Assembly: GCA_003024785.1 (NCBI GenBank)
Contig: PUQB01000013.1
Coordinates: 372,001 to 436,000, forward strand
DNA length: 64,000 bases
Direction of reading: 5' to 3'
DNA from: Selaginella tamariscina
Taxonomy: Eukaryota; Streptophyta; Lycopodiopsida; Selaginellales; Selaginellaceae
A program made the translations under genes and the position numbers. This document shows positions 14,386 to 26,699 of the stretch, one piece after another. The notes below the pieces were generated by a model. That model saw only the letters and a list, made by a program, of their open reading frames with translations, was not told the DNA's origin and searched no databases. Numbering within the stretch: position 1 is the stretch's first letter; each line of letters opens with the position of its first letter.

Positions 14386-14449
14386 CATATATACATATAA
14401 ATACATATAAACAATATATTACACACTGATAATGTCCCGGGTAGGCATC

Positions 14450-15105
14450 TCGTCAAGGCTTCCTCGAAGCAGAAAACAGTTGAAAAGGCAGTGACCATGC
14501 CACTTCAAGAGATGTTATCCCACTGTCGAAATTGTGCTTAGCCCTCCAAAAGCAACGAACGCATCCGTAGCAATGTCCCATGTAGGCATCATATCGAACT
14601 TGTTCTCGCTTGTTTTCGATATTATTACATTCCACAAAAGAAGCTCTCTCTGCTGAAGATGTTCTCAGTTACACGCACATCGCTGAGTTCATTCCTTTCA
14701 GGCATTTCCTCGAAGAAAGTCTTCATTGTTTTGATATGCCTTATCACGGGCAAATGCTACTAGCAAGGTATACTTTGGGATCAATCTCAACAACTCGTTG
14801 GTGTTTCTTCCTCCAGGAACACTTGCAACATCGTGTCTCTGCTGGGCATGTTATGGAACAGTACTCTAGCACACTGCAAATGCCCGGTCTGGGCTGCGAT
14901 GAATGAATTCCAGGAGATTACATTCGGCCGCTGCATGACACTCCTTGAAAGCTTCCGCACTTGTATACATTTTGATGAGGTGGTTTCCCAGTAATGTGCT
15001 CTCTCGGTGCCTGCTGTTGATGATTTCATCGTGGATGCGCTTGTCGTTGTTGAGTGTGATAAGCAGTCGGCTTACATGCTGTGTGACGGTCAAGAGGAAC
15101 ATCCG
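14450..15105 (-). pseudogene. PPR protein fragment
   Basis: Minus-strand pieces in two frames read as plant PPR repeats. They include IHDEIINSRHRESTLLGNHL followed by IKMY (about 15040-14960), then PNVISWNSFIAAQTGHLQCA and RVLFHNMPSR (about 14930-14830). Frame changes between them and stops downstream show a broken copy. PPR proteins bind organellar RNA one base per repeat, but too few repeats remain to predict a target. It is an isolated fragment within AT-rich DNA. Confidence 0.7.
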
Positions 15106-15109
15106 TTGT

Positions 15110-17440
15110 AGGACTGTTGGTGCTCACACAAGAATGATAGTTATCAAGAACCTTAATCCAAGAATTATAGTATGTTTATGCGCATGTGTATGTACGCCTA
15201 TAAAATATAGTATGGAGATTCAATGTGTATTAATTCATGTGAGTGCAAAATCACATATTTTTTGTTTTTTATTTTTATATTTAAATTTACTAAATTTATT
15301 TGATAAAAAAATTTCAGTATTCAATTTATAAGATAATAATTCAAATTTAATAGTATAAAAAAGCTATACAAGTTAAGCTCCTTGCTTTTTTATTTTATAT
15401 TTATAATTATATTTTTTCAGTTCTCAAAATTATTTTATACTTTTACATTTATCACATTGCATAAAACTAAATTTTTATTTTTTTAATTTAAGCTTTCTCA
15501 TTAATATAAAAATATGAAAAGAAAATTATAAAATTTAAAAATTAAATTATCCCTAGAAACAAACATGAGCAACTTATTAATTAGTTTAAAATATTTTTTA
15601 CAAATATTAAATTTTAATAAGAATTATCTTAAGATATATTAAATTAAATCATTTTAAATAATTTTAGATATGTAGTGGCATCGCATTATTTATAAATCGA
15701 GTATTAAAACATTTTTCATATTAAAATAAATCTATTTGAACACAAATAATAAATAAAAGTAAAAATGTCTAATTTTGCACTTACATGAATTAACTAACGA
15801 CCATCACATTTGAAAAGCTTAATTTACCTTATAATTTCTTTTTAAATTTTAAGATTAATACAATTAAACGAACTGATGCTTAAGTATGTTCAATTTTATA
15901 TTATACATATATTTAAAATAATTACTATATAATGAAATTATTTTATATTTTCATTTTAAATTTAATTTGAAACATTAGACTCAAAGGTTTAAAATACAGA
16001 TTTTATATATTTAAATTTATATTCTGAATATAAAATTAAGGAGAAATTGTAAGTAATTATTTTACATATAGATAAATTTAAAAAATCTTTGTGGAAATGA
16101 AGATGTTCATTTAGTTAAATAATATGTATGTATGGTTATTATTAAGACATATATTAAAATATATTACATATATACATATGTGTAATACATATACATACAT
16201 TTGGTTTGCTCTCCAAGGTTTTTAAGGAAATTCTAAATTCTTTTATTCATATGTATACGTAAGAAATTACAAATACCACAAACACATGTATATATGTACG
16301 TTTTTTAATTTAAAAACCAATTTCTAAAATTAATATTTTAATTTATTATAACTTATATTGCTAATTATTTTGGTGTGTGAATAAAAACACATAAGCTTAG
16401 TATGCATATATAATATATTTTTTTCTTATATTTAATGGTTTGAATTATTTCTAATGTAAATACTATGTTACAATTTATATGCACATAACATATATAAACC
16501 TATATTTCATTTTCTTTCATGAATCTAACTTTTGAATATCTTAAAATCAAATTTAATCTTAACCGTTAATGTAGAAGTGTATTATTTTCTTTTTATCTTA
16601 CAAACTTGGTTGTGTTTATGTTTCATACTTAAATTATAAATTTAAATATATATAATATATTGTATAATTTAGTAAGTATACATGAAAATGTTAAATTATT
16701 ATTTATGAAATGTATAAACAAGTAAATTGCATATATTACGTACGCATAAACACGATTATGCTGTATATATATATATATAAAAATCTATTTAATATTTAAA
16801 ATTCTTTGTATGTATAAAACTAATAATTTAACTTATAGTTACTAACTATAGAAAGTAAAAATTCATATTTACTACTCATCGATGAAGTTGAATATAAATG
16901 AGAAAACTGAGTCACATGGCCATGACACTGACTCATGTGTCACTATGTATACATACATTTATGAACACATAGTATATTTTCTTTTATATATATAATGTTT
17001 TATCTCGATTACTTATTAGCTATTAAATGTTCATGTTTCTTAGTATATTTAAAGCATATAATATATTGAGTTTATTTTAAATCTATGATTAAATTTCATT
17101 AAGAAATATTGGAATTATAAGAAGAACATTAAAGGCAAGATTAATAAATTAGGGCCAAAAAAATTATAATTACAAATATTAACCGTCAAATACTCATATA
17201 ATATTTATAATATTATCAGAAATACAGAAAAGCAATTAGTAATTATAAGTTATAATGAATAGGATATTGATTTTACAAATATCAAAAGATATATAATAAT
17301 TTATAATTTTCTTACAGTGGGACTTTTATCCATTTCTATTTATATACTATTGTATACAAGTTAGTTTAGTTTTATTTTGATTATTTAATTTATATATATC
17401 GTATAAAAAAAATTAAAAAAAAACAGTGTTATTGCAGTGT
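15110..17440. other. AT-rich noncoding DNA
   Basis: No gene recognised. Only short AT stretches and small TA microsatellites (for example near 16765) are visible. Confidence 0.6.
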
Positions 17441-17455
17441 TAACTTAAGTGTATA

Positions 17456-17603
17456 TGGCCAAGAGAATCTGTGCAACAGTCTCCTGATCGGGCATGGAAC
17501 ATAATGAAGAATGCCAAAACAGTTTTCCCCATTGCAATCCCACATATTGTCCAGAGTATGGAGTACTTACATGGAGATGGGGGCACAGGCACTATCAGAA
17601 TTG
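17456..17603 (+). pseudogene. PR-10 / Bet v 1-family first-exon fragment
   Basis: The frame reads VQQSPDRAWNIMKNAKTVFP, then PHIVQSMEYLHGDGGTGTIRI. The SPDRAW helix start, the FP-x(4)-PH-x(3)-S-x-E stretch and the GDGG(T)GTI glycine-rich loop are the hallmark N-terminal part of the Bet v 1/PR-10/MLP fold, a ligand-binding pocket protein. The exon ends at a good donor (ATTG followed by gtatgcg at 17604), close to the conserved PR-10 intron position after GTIR. No second exon is recognisable downstream, because the bromodomain/PHD gene copy on the opposite strand begins at 17732. The ATG is not clear in this frame. Confidence 0.7.
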
Positions 17604-17731
17604 GTATGCGTGAGTGGGTGCGTGCGAGTGACGTGTATAGTTCTTGTACGAGCTTATACATAGAATTCAGTAAATTTCTCTCATAGTTCGAAGTCCGAAC
17701 AATCTGGAGGCCAAGGAGAGGTTAGATCTGC

Positions 17732-20125
17732 TTAAACATTAGTAGTTTGGCAATAGCGGCATATGAATGAACCTCGTTTCTCCACGTCGTGCTCAATGCA
17801 CAGGTTATGGACCCACATCAAACACTGAACCCAACTGTCAGGACCTGCTACAGGGCAATATCTGGCACAGCAATACAAACATTCCTGCAAGCAAGAGTTG
17901 TTTCATTAGTTTTAGCATCAAACAAAAAAAACTTGATTTACCTCCCCAGGCATCAGTCTGAGCGATGAGCATCGATTGTCAACACATCTCAGGTCGTAAT
18001 GCAGATCACCAAATGGAATCTGTATGTCTTCGTAATCCTTGCACTTCTCATAAGCCCAGCCAACCCAGCAAGAACCCAGAGAAGTATCCGCCTCCTCTTT
18101 TCAGCAGCCGGGAAAGTTTCCATCACCTGCACGGTACGGGGGTGTCTTTTCTTCGCGTTCCGTGCCACTGACAACTGTATAATCACGATAGTCTTCTCAT
18201 CCTCGTAGTATAAATCGGCACCGGTGTGGTTGAAGGCATAGGGAACATGCAGCACCTTCTTGCCACTCCATGGACCCAAGAAAACTGGCCTGAAAAGTGC
18301 CGCACCTCGTCTGGTTTAATTTCCAAGATATCCTGTGCAAAGCTTCCGCCTGAGCCTGCACATAAAGAAGAAGAAGTTAAGAGGAGTTCGCGTGACACCT
18401 CGGCGATACCTTGTACCAGAGCTTCTGGAATTTATCCTTCAAATGCTGTGCGGCCGAGAAAACGGGGTCCTTCTTCTGGTTGTACTTCAAAGCGTTGTCA
18501 AAGACAAGCTCCACATCTTTCGCAAACGCTTCCCCGGAAGAAGCATACTTTCCCGAAAGCAGATTAGTTGCACCGTGCTAAGATCCATTGGCCGGTGGAT
18601 AACTTTGCGGTAGTCGTCCAGCGATGCTGTCCTGAAAACCTCATTCACGGGTCTACTGAAATACCAACTGCTTTCGTCCTTCGTAAGTTCCTGCAAGACT
18701 TGTTGCATAGAATCCGGCAAGACTTGAAAGAATGAAACCCTCGTTTTGGACCACCCGAATCTGTCCAAGATTTATAGCCAGACCTAGTGAGCTGAGTGCG
18801 ATAATCCCTGCTGTTTCTGCATTCCACCCGATCCTGCATATGTTTGTGTCACTTCGAACAGTTAAAGCCACCTTTGCATCTCCTGCTTGGCATCCATCGA
18901 GGCTTGAAGCTTCATCTGCTCAGCAACACCCAAGTGCGTAAGACTTCAAATGATTTGTCAAGCACTCTGCGGTCCCGTTAGGCCCACGGTAGAAACACCT
19001 TGTGCTGAGACCATCAAACAGCTCCTCCACCTTCTCCGTGCCACTGAATATCCGATATATTTCATGCCCTTTGTCAATGTGCTTCTTGACAAATGCCTGG
19101 ATCCCTTCCTGATACCAACTGTAGCAATCCTGCAGCTGTTTCGGAGAGACCAGGTAGCTGAGAAGTCTAGGCACGCACCCCGCCACGTCCTCGTCGTGGC
19201 TGCTTAGAACTATATTCCTGTGCGACAAGTAGTCAGACCTTTCGCTCATCTACAATCAAAACCATAGCAGTATTAGTTAGGCCACAGAGATTGACAGCAC
19301 AGCTTACCGTAAATCCTCCACCAAAAAACTTGTAAGGAGATCCTTTGGAGTTAATGAAAGATTGGACATGCCAGCTTCTCACAGACACATACTACAATGG
19401 CACAGTACTTCATGAGTTTCAAAGCAACACTCCATGCCCATCCATGCCTCGTCTCGTTGTTCCTTTGGAAACTTGACGGTGACTTTTGCTACTCTGCTCA
19501 TCGTCATCTGGGTCCATGGCATTACCGTCGTCGACAAGAATGTAGACCTCATCCTCCTGATTGCTGCCATGAATAAAGTGAGTATGCCGTCGAGAGCTGG
19601 ACGCTCAATCAATGCCATTAGTTCCGGATTCTTGTCTTGAACCATATCGAAGTGAGAAAGCAGAAGAGATGACACGATGGTGTTGCTGGGTTGGTCGAAA
19701 GGTCATCACAGTTATGTACATAATCCGCTTTCGCTTTCTCGGGGCGAAACGGACGTAGAAGCTCCAGCGCCCTTGGCGATTGCAAACGCCCTCGAGCTCC
19801 TTCTGCTTGTCCTCATACTCGTCCACTTGGGCCAGCTTGTTCGAGTCGAGAAAATGAATCACATTTTCAAGGCCTCTTCAATCTTCTTCATGTCCGCAGG
19901 ATCCAGCTTGCCTGCAAGTTGCTCTTCACACACTTCCGCACATTGTCAGCGTACTTCTCGAGCGAGTTCTTCGCCTGGATGTTGGGCAGGAAAAAGTGGT
20001 ACAGATTGCTGCCTTGAGTGATGTAGACTTGCCGCAACCTGGGACGCCCGACACAAATCCCATTACCTTCTGGTCGTAAGAAAAATCTCGGTCTTATCTT
20101 CCCTAAGATCCTCAAAACCGACAAG
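17732..20125 (-). pseudogene. P-loop NTPase - bromodomain - PHD protein, copy 1 (broken)
   Basis: Minus-strand copy of the gene at 47395-49406, with more of the 3' end kept. Order: NTPase exon (about 20120-19310), a splice site before MSERSDYLSHRNIVLSSH (19249), a bromodomain (about 18700-18440), an intron of about 70 bases near 18405-18340, a region reading NHTGADLYYEDEKTIVIIQL (about 18235-18175), then a PHD finger ending at 17732. Damage: the Walker A frame (about 20045) is shifted so that the glycine loop is lost, there are frameshifts near 18275 and in the NTPase, and an in-frame stop lies before KEEADTSLGSCWVGWAYEKC. The PHD finger also lacks codons present at 59.7 kb, including one zinc-binding Cys. 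Bromodomains read acetyl-lysine and PHD fingers read histone tails, so the ancestor was probably a nuclear chromatin protein. Confidence 0.75.
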
Positions 20126-20468
20126 CTGACCTATGAACAAGATAAATCCCTAACCCTATGTGATACTATGTAAATAGTTATATATATATATATATAGGTG
20201 TGTATGTATGTATAATATTGTATATAATCTCCTTATTTAGAACTGTATAACTCAGAATATAGAAATATGTATATTGTATTAGCCCCAGCTAGTGGTTCAT
20301 ATTGAAACCAATGTTAAGATTATTAAAATTTTAATAAATTAAGTTGTACACATGGCCCTCACATCATCCTCTCCTCTCGTAACTGGCTAATGTTCTCTAG
20401 TAGATGTGGACCTTACATCGTCCTCTCGTCTTAGAAACGGTTAATGTTCTCTAGTAAATGGGCCTTGA
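20126..20468 (-). promoter_or_regulatory. Upstream region of NTPase-bromodomain copy 1, shared with copy 2
   Basis: This stretch is homologous to the inverse of 46998-47390, including the two 'gaacatta..gttctctagtagatg' phrases and the TA-rich block. A more diverged relative lies at about 55170-55420. No core promoter motif stands out. It abuts the TG start of the LTR at 20469. Confidence 0.5.
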
Positions 20469-22253
20469 TGTCATAGTTTTTACTATGACTCGACCTTTTA
20501 CTTTAGACATTGATTGTTATTACCTACCGAGTCCGTTAACAAACCTTAAAGGGTGTAAGAAACATGTCTGCTTAGTGCACTTGGGTATATAGTGATGGTC
20601 CGGCCGGGTGTCACTAGGTATTTGCAAGAAACTCTAGGTGAAGCTAACACTTACCTTCTAGAAAGCCCCTCTCAGCGATTTGTGTCCCATTTGGATTTTT
20701 GGTTGGCTCTGGTGAGTTCGGCGTGTCGAATATGGTTAGAAACACCCCTAGGGTTGACTCAACCCCACGCCCTAAACCCCTTGGGGTAGGGTTTAGGGGT
20801 TGATGGGGTCGATTGGGTAAACTCACCGTCTCTTTTGCATTGGGGATAGATTTCTGTGCCAGCCCACTTATTAGAATGGCATTTTAGGGGGGGGGGGGGG
20901 GGGTGGCTCTGTCACAGAAATAAGGTAGAGTAGGTGTGGGGCAAGCAGGCCAGAGATTGAGAGGTCTCTAGTTCCTTCCTCCCCGCCGGCATGGGTTCGT
21001 CTCATGTTGTCAAGGCATCGCTGTGTCCCACTTGCCCACGAGGTACGTCACACTTTAGGGGTAACCTACCCTTATCGTTGGCAAATCTACACTGTTGTGC
21101 CCGGGTACGCTGCATCCAGGGAGTTAGCCAACTCCTTTCGTCCGGTAACCCGCTCGCACATCTGGGTAATCGTTAAGACTTTGTTTCAGTCTCCTCGTCC
21201 ATGCCAAGCTGAGGGCAGCACTCACAGCTCAGCTAGTCACGCATCCTGACTCACAATGTGAGCATTGTCCGTGCACTTAACTAACTGTGGGGATGAGCTC
21301 TCAGGCAGACAGGTTCCCAAAGGGGTATCCGAGTGTGGGCTCTAAGAATTGGCATCTAGTGAGCCACGATCGTGGCACTGGGTCTAACTCTTGTCTCTAA
21401 GAGGGCTATGAAGATAGCCTTGTCCTGTGAAACGGTGCCACACACACATGTGACACTAGGATGGGTTTCATATAAGTGCAACACTCAGGGCATGCCCAAG
21501 GGAGGTTAGGTCTCTTTGCCAAGTGTGCTTACTGGCACACATGGTTAAGGGTGTTTGTTTCAGGATGTGGGAGCATGTTTGAAGGTTGAACAACCTAAGT
21601 TCCTTAGCAAGGGTCTTCTTAGACATAGGCATGGTTCCCTCTGGGGAATAAGGGTTAGGGTTTTCCAACCTTAGCCTCTAAGGAACGCTTAGGGGATCAC
21701 TCGTGCCTGCTGACTGCGGACACTCGTGTGTTCTCTAGGTACTAACCCTAGAGCCAGGGTATGACTTGGCCACTCAGACCCTTAGGGTTAGTTATGGGTC
21801 AAGATACCCCTCGTTCATCTTTTAGGGGTTGTACTTAATTGAGGGTGATTCCTCAAGATGTAGGGTGATGCTTTAACCCTGTTGAGGGTATGTGTGGAAC
21901 ACATGTCTCCTTGATGGGGGTTAGGGCATGAGCCTGTCTAGGTCTTCTAGTGCAAGACCCTAAGTCAACTAGGGTTATCCCTCAAGGGTTTTGGGGGCAG
22001 ACACTCTAGGGAGACTTAGGCTAAACCCTAAGTCAACAAGGGTTATCCCTCAAGGGTTCTGGGGGCAGACATTCTAGGGAGACTTAGGCTAAACCCTAAG
22101 TCTCTTGTCGACTTAGGCATTAGAGTCTAACCCTAGGGGTCGTTGGGGTTGTTCTGGAAGACTTAGCATTGCTCATATAGGGTTATGACACCGGATGGCC
22201 GCCTAGCAGCCACGTGTTGCCATATGTTGGCCCTTCGGGTAAAAACTCTGACA
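20469..22253 (+). repeat. LTR with adjacent primer-binding site
   Basis: It starts TGTCATAGTTTTTACTATGA and ends CTCTGACA. It is followed directly by TTTGGTATCGGAGTC (22254 on), which resembles the standard initiator-Met tRNA primer-binding site of plant LTR elements (TGGTATCAGAGC). It is the family member with the best-defined ends in this orientation. It contains a 17-base G run near 20888, which may be a consensus error, and two near-identical blocks at about 21955-22020 and 22030-22095. No gag or pol follows, so the internal region is lost or very short. The LTR sits directly upstream of copy 1 of the NTPase gene. Confidence 0.85.
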
Positions 22254-22585
22254 TTTGGTATCGGAGTCAAGGTTCTGCGGTCTAAGGTTATTGAGTATTT
22301 GAAAATACTTTAATAACTTTCAGCTGACTAGTCTATATTCCGCGTAGAGCTTGATCCTGTGACGCTGTCTTTTTGAAGAACACTCACTTGATGAGTCAAC
22401 GTGAGATTCTAGAGTCAAGTCCATGAGGCCTTATTGCTAAGCGATGGGTATGGACTCTAATGTTGAGGTAGCACTCGAAAGGCAACTTTCGTGTCGCATG
22501 CCAAAGTTACGTTACTTAACATTTCCACAGGATGTGATGAGTTAGTTTGTTTTGGCTTACAAACTAAGTCCTGGGAAGTGGGTCA

Positions 22586-23349
22586 TGTGATGATCCAAGT
22601 TTATACTCTTTTGAAATTTTTTCTTTAATGTGTATGGACTTGGAATAACACATGATTTTGGAAAACGTGACAGTAATCATTGAGTTTTGGCTTAGGTCAA
22701 GATTCAATATCATTTTCGGCAATAATGTTCAAATGGGGAAAGACTTATGTTTCGATATGCATTTTAACTTTAGGTAAAATGTGTATTTGGACATGAGAAT
22801 AAACACTAGCCTTTTAAACATGTGAAACGAGTTCTCATTATGGCACATGTCTTTATAGACAAGTTATAGTGTTGATCTTATGATTCGGTTGAGAGTTTGT
22901 ATTAACATATGTTAAATATGTTAATCAATTGGAGTTAGTAATGGTTTCAAAAAAAAAAAACTGTCTGATGTTCACAATATGTCGATAACGCTAGCTACAA
23001 GTAACATTAGATTGATTAGTTTACTATGAAACTTTAGTTAGTTGTAAGCGCGCACTCAGTGATTGCGGTTCAGGATATGCCTAGAGGATAAGGGTCATTA
23101 TTTTTAACTCATGACCAGATTAGCTAAGAGTTGTGAATATATAAAAGCTCCGACTTAATTGTTGTACAATTAATTACTATCAACACCAGTCTTTTTACGA
23201 TCAATCTTGTCTTGTCTTGTTCCTTACCTCCTGCTCTTGTCTTCTTCTTGGTTCCTAATTCCTGTCATGCTCCTTGTCCAGCTTCTGAGTCAAGCTTCCT
23301 TATTCTTGAAATCCTGTTCACTTCCTTGTTCCTGGATCGTGGCTTGACA
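22586..23349 (+). repeat. LTR of the gypsy family, probable solo copy
   Basis: It starts TGTGATGATCCAAG and ends GGATCGTGGCTTGACA. Its 3' end (CTTGTTC / CCTGCTC-type C/T-rich repeats from 23205) matches the inverse of 58825-59165 next to the gypsy element. I do not find a convincing target-site duplication. Sequence between 22254 and 22586 is otherwise unassigned. Confidence 0.55.
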
Positions 23350-24180
23350 ATAAAGAGATTCATGAGTTATCACATATATAAAATAATTTAAAAAAGAAAA
23401 AAGGAGTTATTATCACATACACATAATAATTCGAGAGAGAAAAAAAGAGTTTTATTATATATACATAATAACTTACAAAGAAAAAATTATCATATACACA
23501 CTAATTTAAGTTGTAGGATTAAAGATAGAGGGAGAGAGTTAAGTTATAAGAGGGAACATACATATAATAATTTTAAAGAGTTAAAAGAGAAGTTACATAA
23601 CCATTAAAAATATAATTAAGTTATCACATAAAGTAGTTAAAGGATAACAACTAGCTTTAAAGGTTTAATTTAAAGCTAAACTCATTTGATTAAAGATAAT
23701 AACTAACAATATAATTAAAAAGTTATTTGCATATATATAAGAATAAACTCACCATGTTAAGTAATCTTAATAATAAACTTTCTAAATTAAAGGTTTAAAC
23801 TTGTTAAATTAAGAATAACAACTAAGCTAATAATCATTAAATAGTTAAATAAACTTAGAAATTTAAAAATAAACTCATCAAAGTTGGATCCAATTTATGA
23901 ATAAACTCACTAGATTAACCTATTATTAATAATTAAGTTCACCAACGGTGCACGTACTAGTGTGTGTGTATACACACACACACATATATAGATATATATG
24001 TAAGTTTACTTAAATATCAATAAAACACTAGTAATTAATTAATTTTACTTATTACATATAATATTTTGTAGGTTTAATGCTTTTGAATAAGTTTTAATTA
24101 ATAATTATATGGAATTCCTTTACATATAATTAATAAATTTTCATAATTTATTTATGTTTCTTATGGTAATGTATACAGAT
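23350..24180. other. AT-rich noncoding DNA with GA/AT repeats
   Basis: Contains loosely repeated 'gagttattatcacatacacataataa' units (23355-23520) and a TG/CA hairpin near 23960. No gene recognised. Confidence 0.5.
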
Positions 24181-24224
24181 GTGTGTGTGAAACTCAAAAA
24201 CTATATGTGATCCATCTGAGCGTG

Positions 24225-25502
24225 CGTATGGATGGAAGAGTCCCTCAGAAACACGTACGCGTCTGCTTTACGGAGATGTGGCGAAACAGGAGCATTACAA
24301 GACGGCAAATCCATACACAAGAAGATCACGCTCACTCGCGCCTTAGAACGCGACGTCTTCCTGCTCAACCTCGTCGTGCAAATGTACGGAAAATGCAGCA
24401 GCGTGGAGGACGCACGTACGACATTCAACAGGATGCCCAACAAGAACATATTCACGTGGAACCTGATGATTGGTGCATATGCCCAGAATGGGCATCACAA
24501 GGAGGCAATTGCCCTGTTCGCTGAGATGAATTGTCGGCTGACAAGTGTCACATTCGTTGGTGTCCTCAATGCCTGTGCCGGTCTTGGTGAACTCTCCCAC
24601 GTGGTAGCTGTTCATGCACGAATCGAGCCTGACTTGATTGAGCGAGAGCTTGTTCTTGGCACTGCACTTGTCAATGCCTATGAGCTTACATCTAGCAGGT
24701 GTGTGTGTGCGTGTGCGTATGCGTGTGTGTGTGAAACATGTGTTCCAGGTGAAGTGTTTGAGAGGATGAAGAACAAAGACGGGATTTGATACAATGCAAT
24801 GATGTCCGCGGATGCACAGCATGGGGAGTTCACGTGTGCGTTGACTCAGTTCCAGAAAATGCAGCTTGAAGGGATACCAACGACCACCACTACAATCCTG
24901 AGTTTCGCAGCATGCTGCAGAGACTCGAATATTACGAACAAGCAAGTGTTTGACATGGGATTGGACGTTGACATTAACACAATGAACTCACTTATAACAA
25001 TGTAAGTCCTTACGGATACTTGTATATGCACACACACGTACTGTACTGCACAGGTATGCAAACTGTGGAAGTAGGGGTTTAACTGGATGCGAAAGAGAGA
25101 TGTTATTACGTGGAATGCAATGATCTCCGCACACGTACAGTGTGTGGTGAATACAGAGCCGCTTGGCATCTCTATAGGAAGATGGACCTCGAGGGTGTCA
25201 AATTCGAGGTCGTGACTTTCCTTACTGTCCTCCGTGCTTGTGAGGCAGTCTCCGATGGTACATACATTCGTTTACCATTTTTTATAACAATAAAATCCTT
25301 TGTTACAGGGGTGGACGTACATAGCCGACTTAAGGCTGCTGGTTACGACAACTGTAGAGTTGTGGGAACCTCACTTCTGAGCATGTATGGAAGATGTGGG
25401 GATCTTGAGTTACCCAACAGAGAGCAGACGTCGTACAATGCGATGATCACACAGTTCGTACAGTATGGAAAACACACTGAGCCTTCCAGTTATGGAGCTT
25501 GA
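24225..25502 (+). pseudogene. PLS-type PPR protein, broken
   Basis: Plus-strand pieces read as successive PPR repeats: YASALRRCGETGALQDGKSI, VVQMYGKCSSVEDARTTFNR, NIFTWNLMIGAYAQNGHHKE, TSVTFVGVLNACAGLGELSH, then YNAMMSADAQHGEFTCALTQ, VTFLTVLRACEAVSDGT and SLLSMYGRCGDL. A stop at about 24787, a (TG)n-containing insertion at 24700-24735 and lost repeats show decay. Family members edit or stabilise organellar RNA. The segments at 25005-25055 and 25257-25310 look like short introns (gtaagt..cag; cag at 25309). The gene runs straight into the inner edge of the right inverted-repeat arm at about 25497, so the repeat may have cut off its 3' end. Confidence 0.8.
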
Positions 25503-25684
25503 GTTTGTAAACTTCTCTGCTTCTTTCACACACCTCATATGAAGCTCCTCATGGCAACAAGCCTTTGAACAAGATAGGCACTTGGGGTGAAGTTTGGACT
25601 AACCATTGTATACATTGTTCTAACCTAATCAAACACTTGTCATTTGGGAAATGGGCAAGTAAATTTCCCATAATTTAATTCAAA

Positions 25685-25920
25685 ATGCACGTTGTAACTA
25701 AAATGGGCATGTTTATAGTCCCATTTTTTAAAAATATTAGCAGTTTTAAATATTTAATTAGCATTTTTTAATATTAAAGAAATATTCTTTAGAATAATAT
25801 ATGTTTAAAGAAAAATTTAAATATATATTTATTAAATAATTAATTAATTTAAGTATTAATTAATATTTATTTTTTATTCCCATTTTCCTATATCTTGCCC
25901 ATTTTAGTTACAGTGTGCAT
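25685..25920. mobile_element. 236-bp MITE, deletion derivative of the 31864-46532 element
   Basis: Ends are ATGCAC...GTGCAT with inverted repeats of about 25 bases that share GTAACTAAAATGGGCA. The 4-bp direct repeat CAAA flanks it (25681-25684 and 25921-25924). The matching place in the other inverted-repeat arm (3321-3324, TTTG) has a single copy and no insert: a natural empty site. The first ~115 bases match the inverted right end of the 14.7-kb element, including a GTCCCATTT block, TTTAATTAGCATTTT and AATATTCTTTAGAATA. The last ~105 bases match its inverted left end (AAAATGGGAATA, ATTAATTAATACTTAA). Confidence 0.92.
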
Positions 25921-26699
25921 CAAATTAGAAATGCTATGAAACGAGTTCCACCGAAAAGGAGGCTCGGACTTAGTAGGCTTGTGCTTAGGATATTTTGGAA
26001 TATCCAAAAAATATTTTAGAATTTCGATTGAATAAGTTTTGGTCGCCTGGTTAACAAATATAGATCTATAAGTCTTCATAGGAGAATTCTTTTAGTATAT
26101 TGTAAATGTGGAATATAATTGTTTTGGCAGCATGTTTTACATTGTAAAGTTATGTGTCTTAGAACTTGCATAAATATTATATCATAAAATATCAGTGCTT
26201 ATATCTTATTCGATAAAAATAACTTGCAACACTAATGTATTATAGTAACTATATACATCACATAAATATTCTGGCCTATAGTTGGCTACATATTTCTCTT
26301 CTTCTTTAACATTGCTTTGATCATAAAATTGCCAACCTAAGCAGCACAAAAGGTGTCTGAGTTGCCTAACATTGCTTGTGATTCTTGCATTGGCAGTCCT
26401 TACCAATTTGAACGATCACTTTATTCCCAACATGTTTTTGCCCATGTCAATCGCTACAACCAAAAATGATTTAGTACCTAACCCTACATTTCAAACAAGA
26501 TTGCCATGCCTTATAAGCTTGTAGATCACGAGCTGCATAAGTCGCACACTCTTGGGTTGTAGAGGAGATTGCTTTATTCCCAACATGTTTTTGCCCATGT
26601 CAATTGCTACAACCAAAAATGATTTAGTACCTAACCTTATATTTCAAACAAGATCGCCATGCCTTATAAGCTTGTAGATCACGAGCTGCATAAGTCACA

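Noticed and set aside
18120..18300. BAH domain in the NTPase-bromodomain-PHD family
   Set aside because: BAH-PHD pairing is common in plants and the position fits, but the residues (NHTGADLYYEDEKTIVII) are not enough to call it with frameshifts on both sides.
20880..20903. Long G run as a G-quadruplex regulatory element
   Set aside because: A 17-base homopolymer inside an LTR is more likely replication slippage or a consensus error; there is no supporting context.
24343..24945. 200-codon minus-strand frame
   Set aside because: It is the antisense shadow of the PPR pseudogene on the plus strand.
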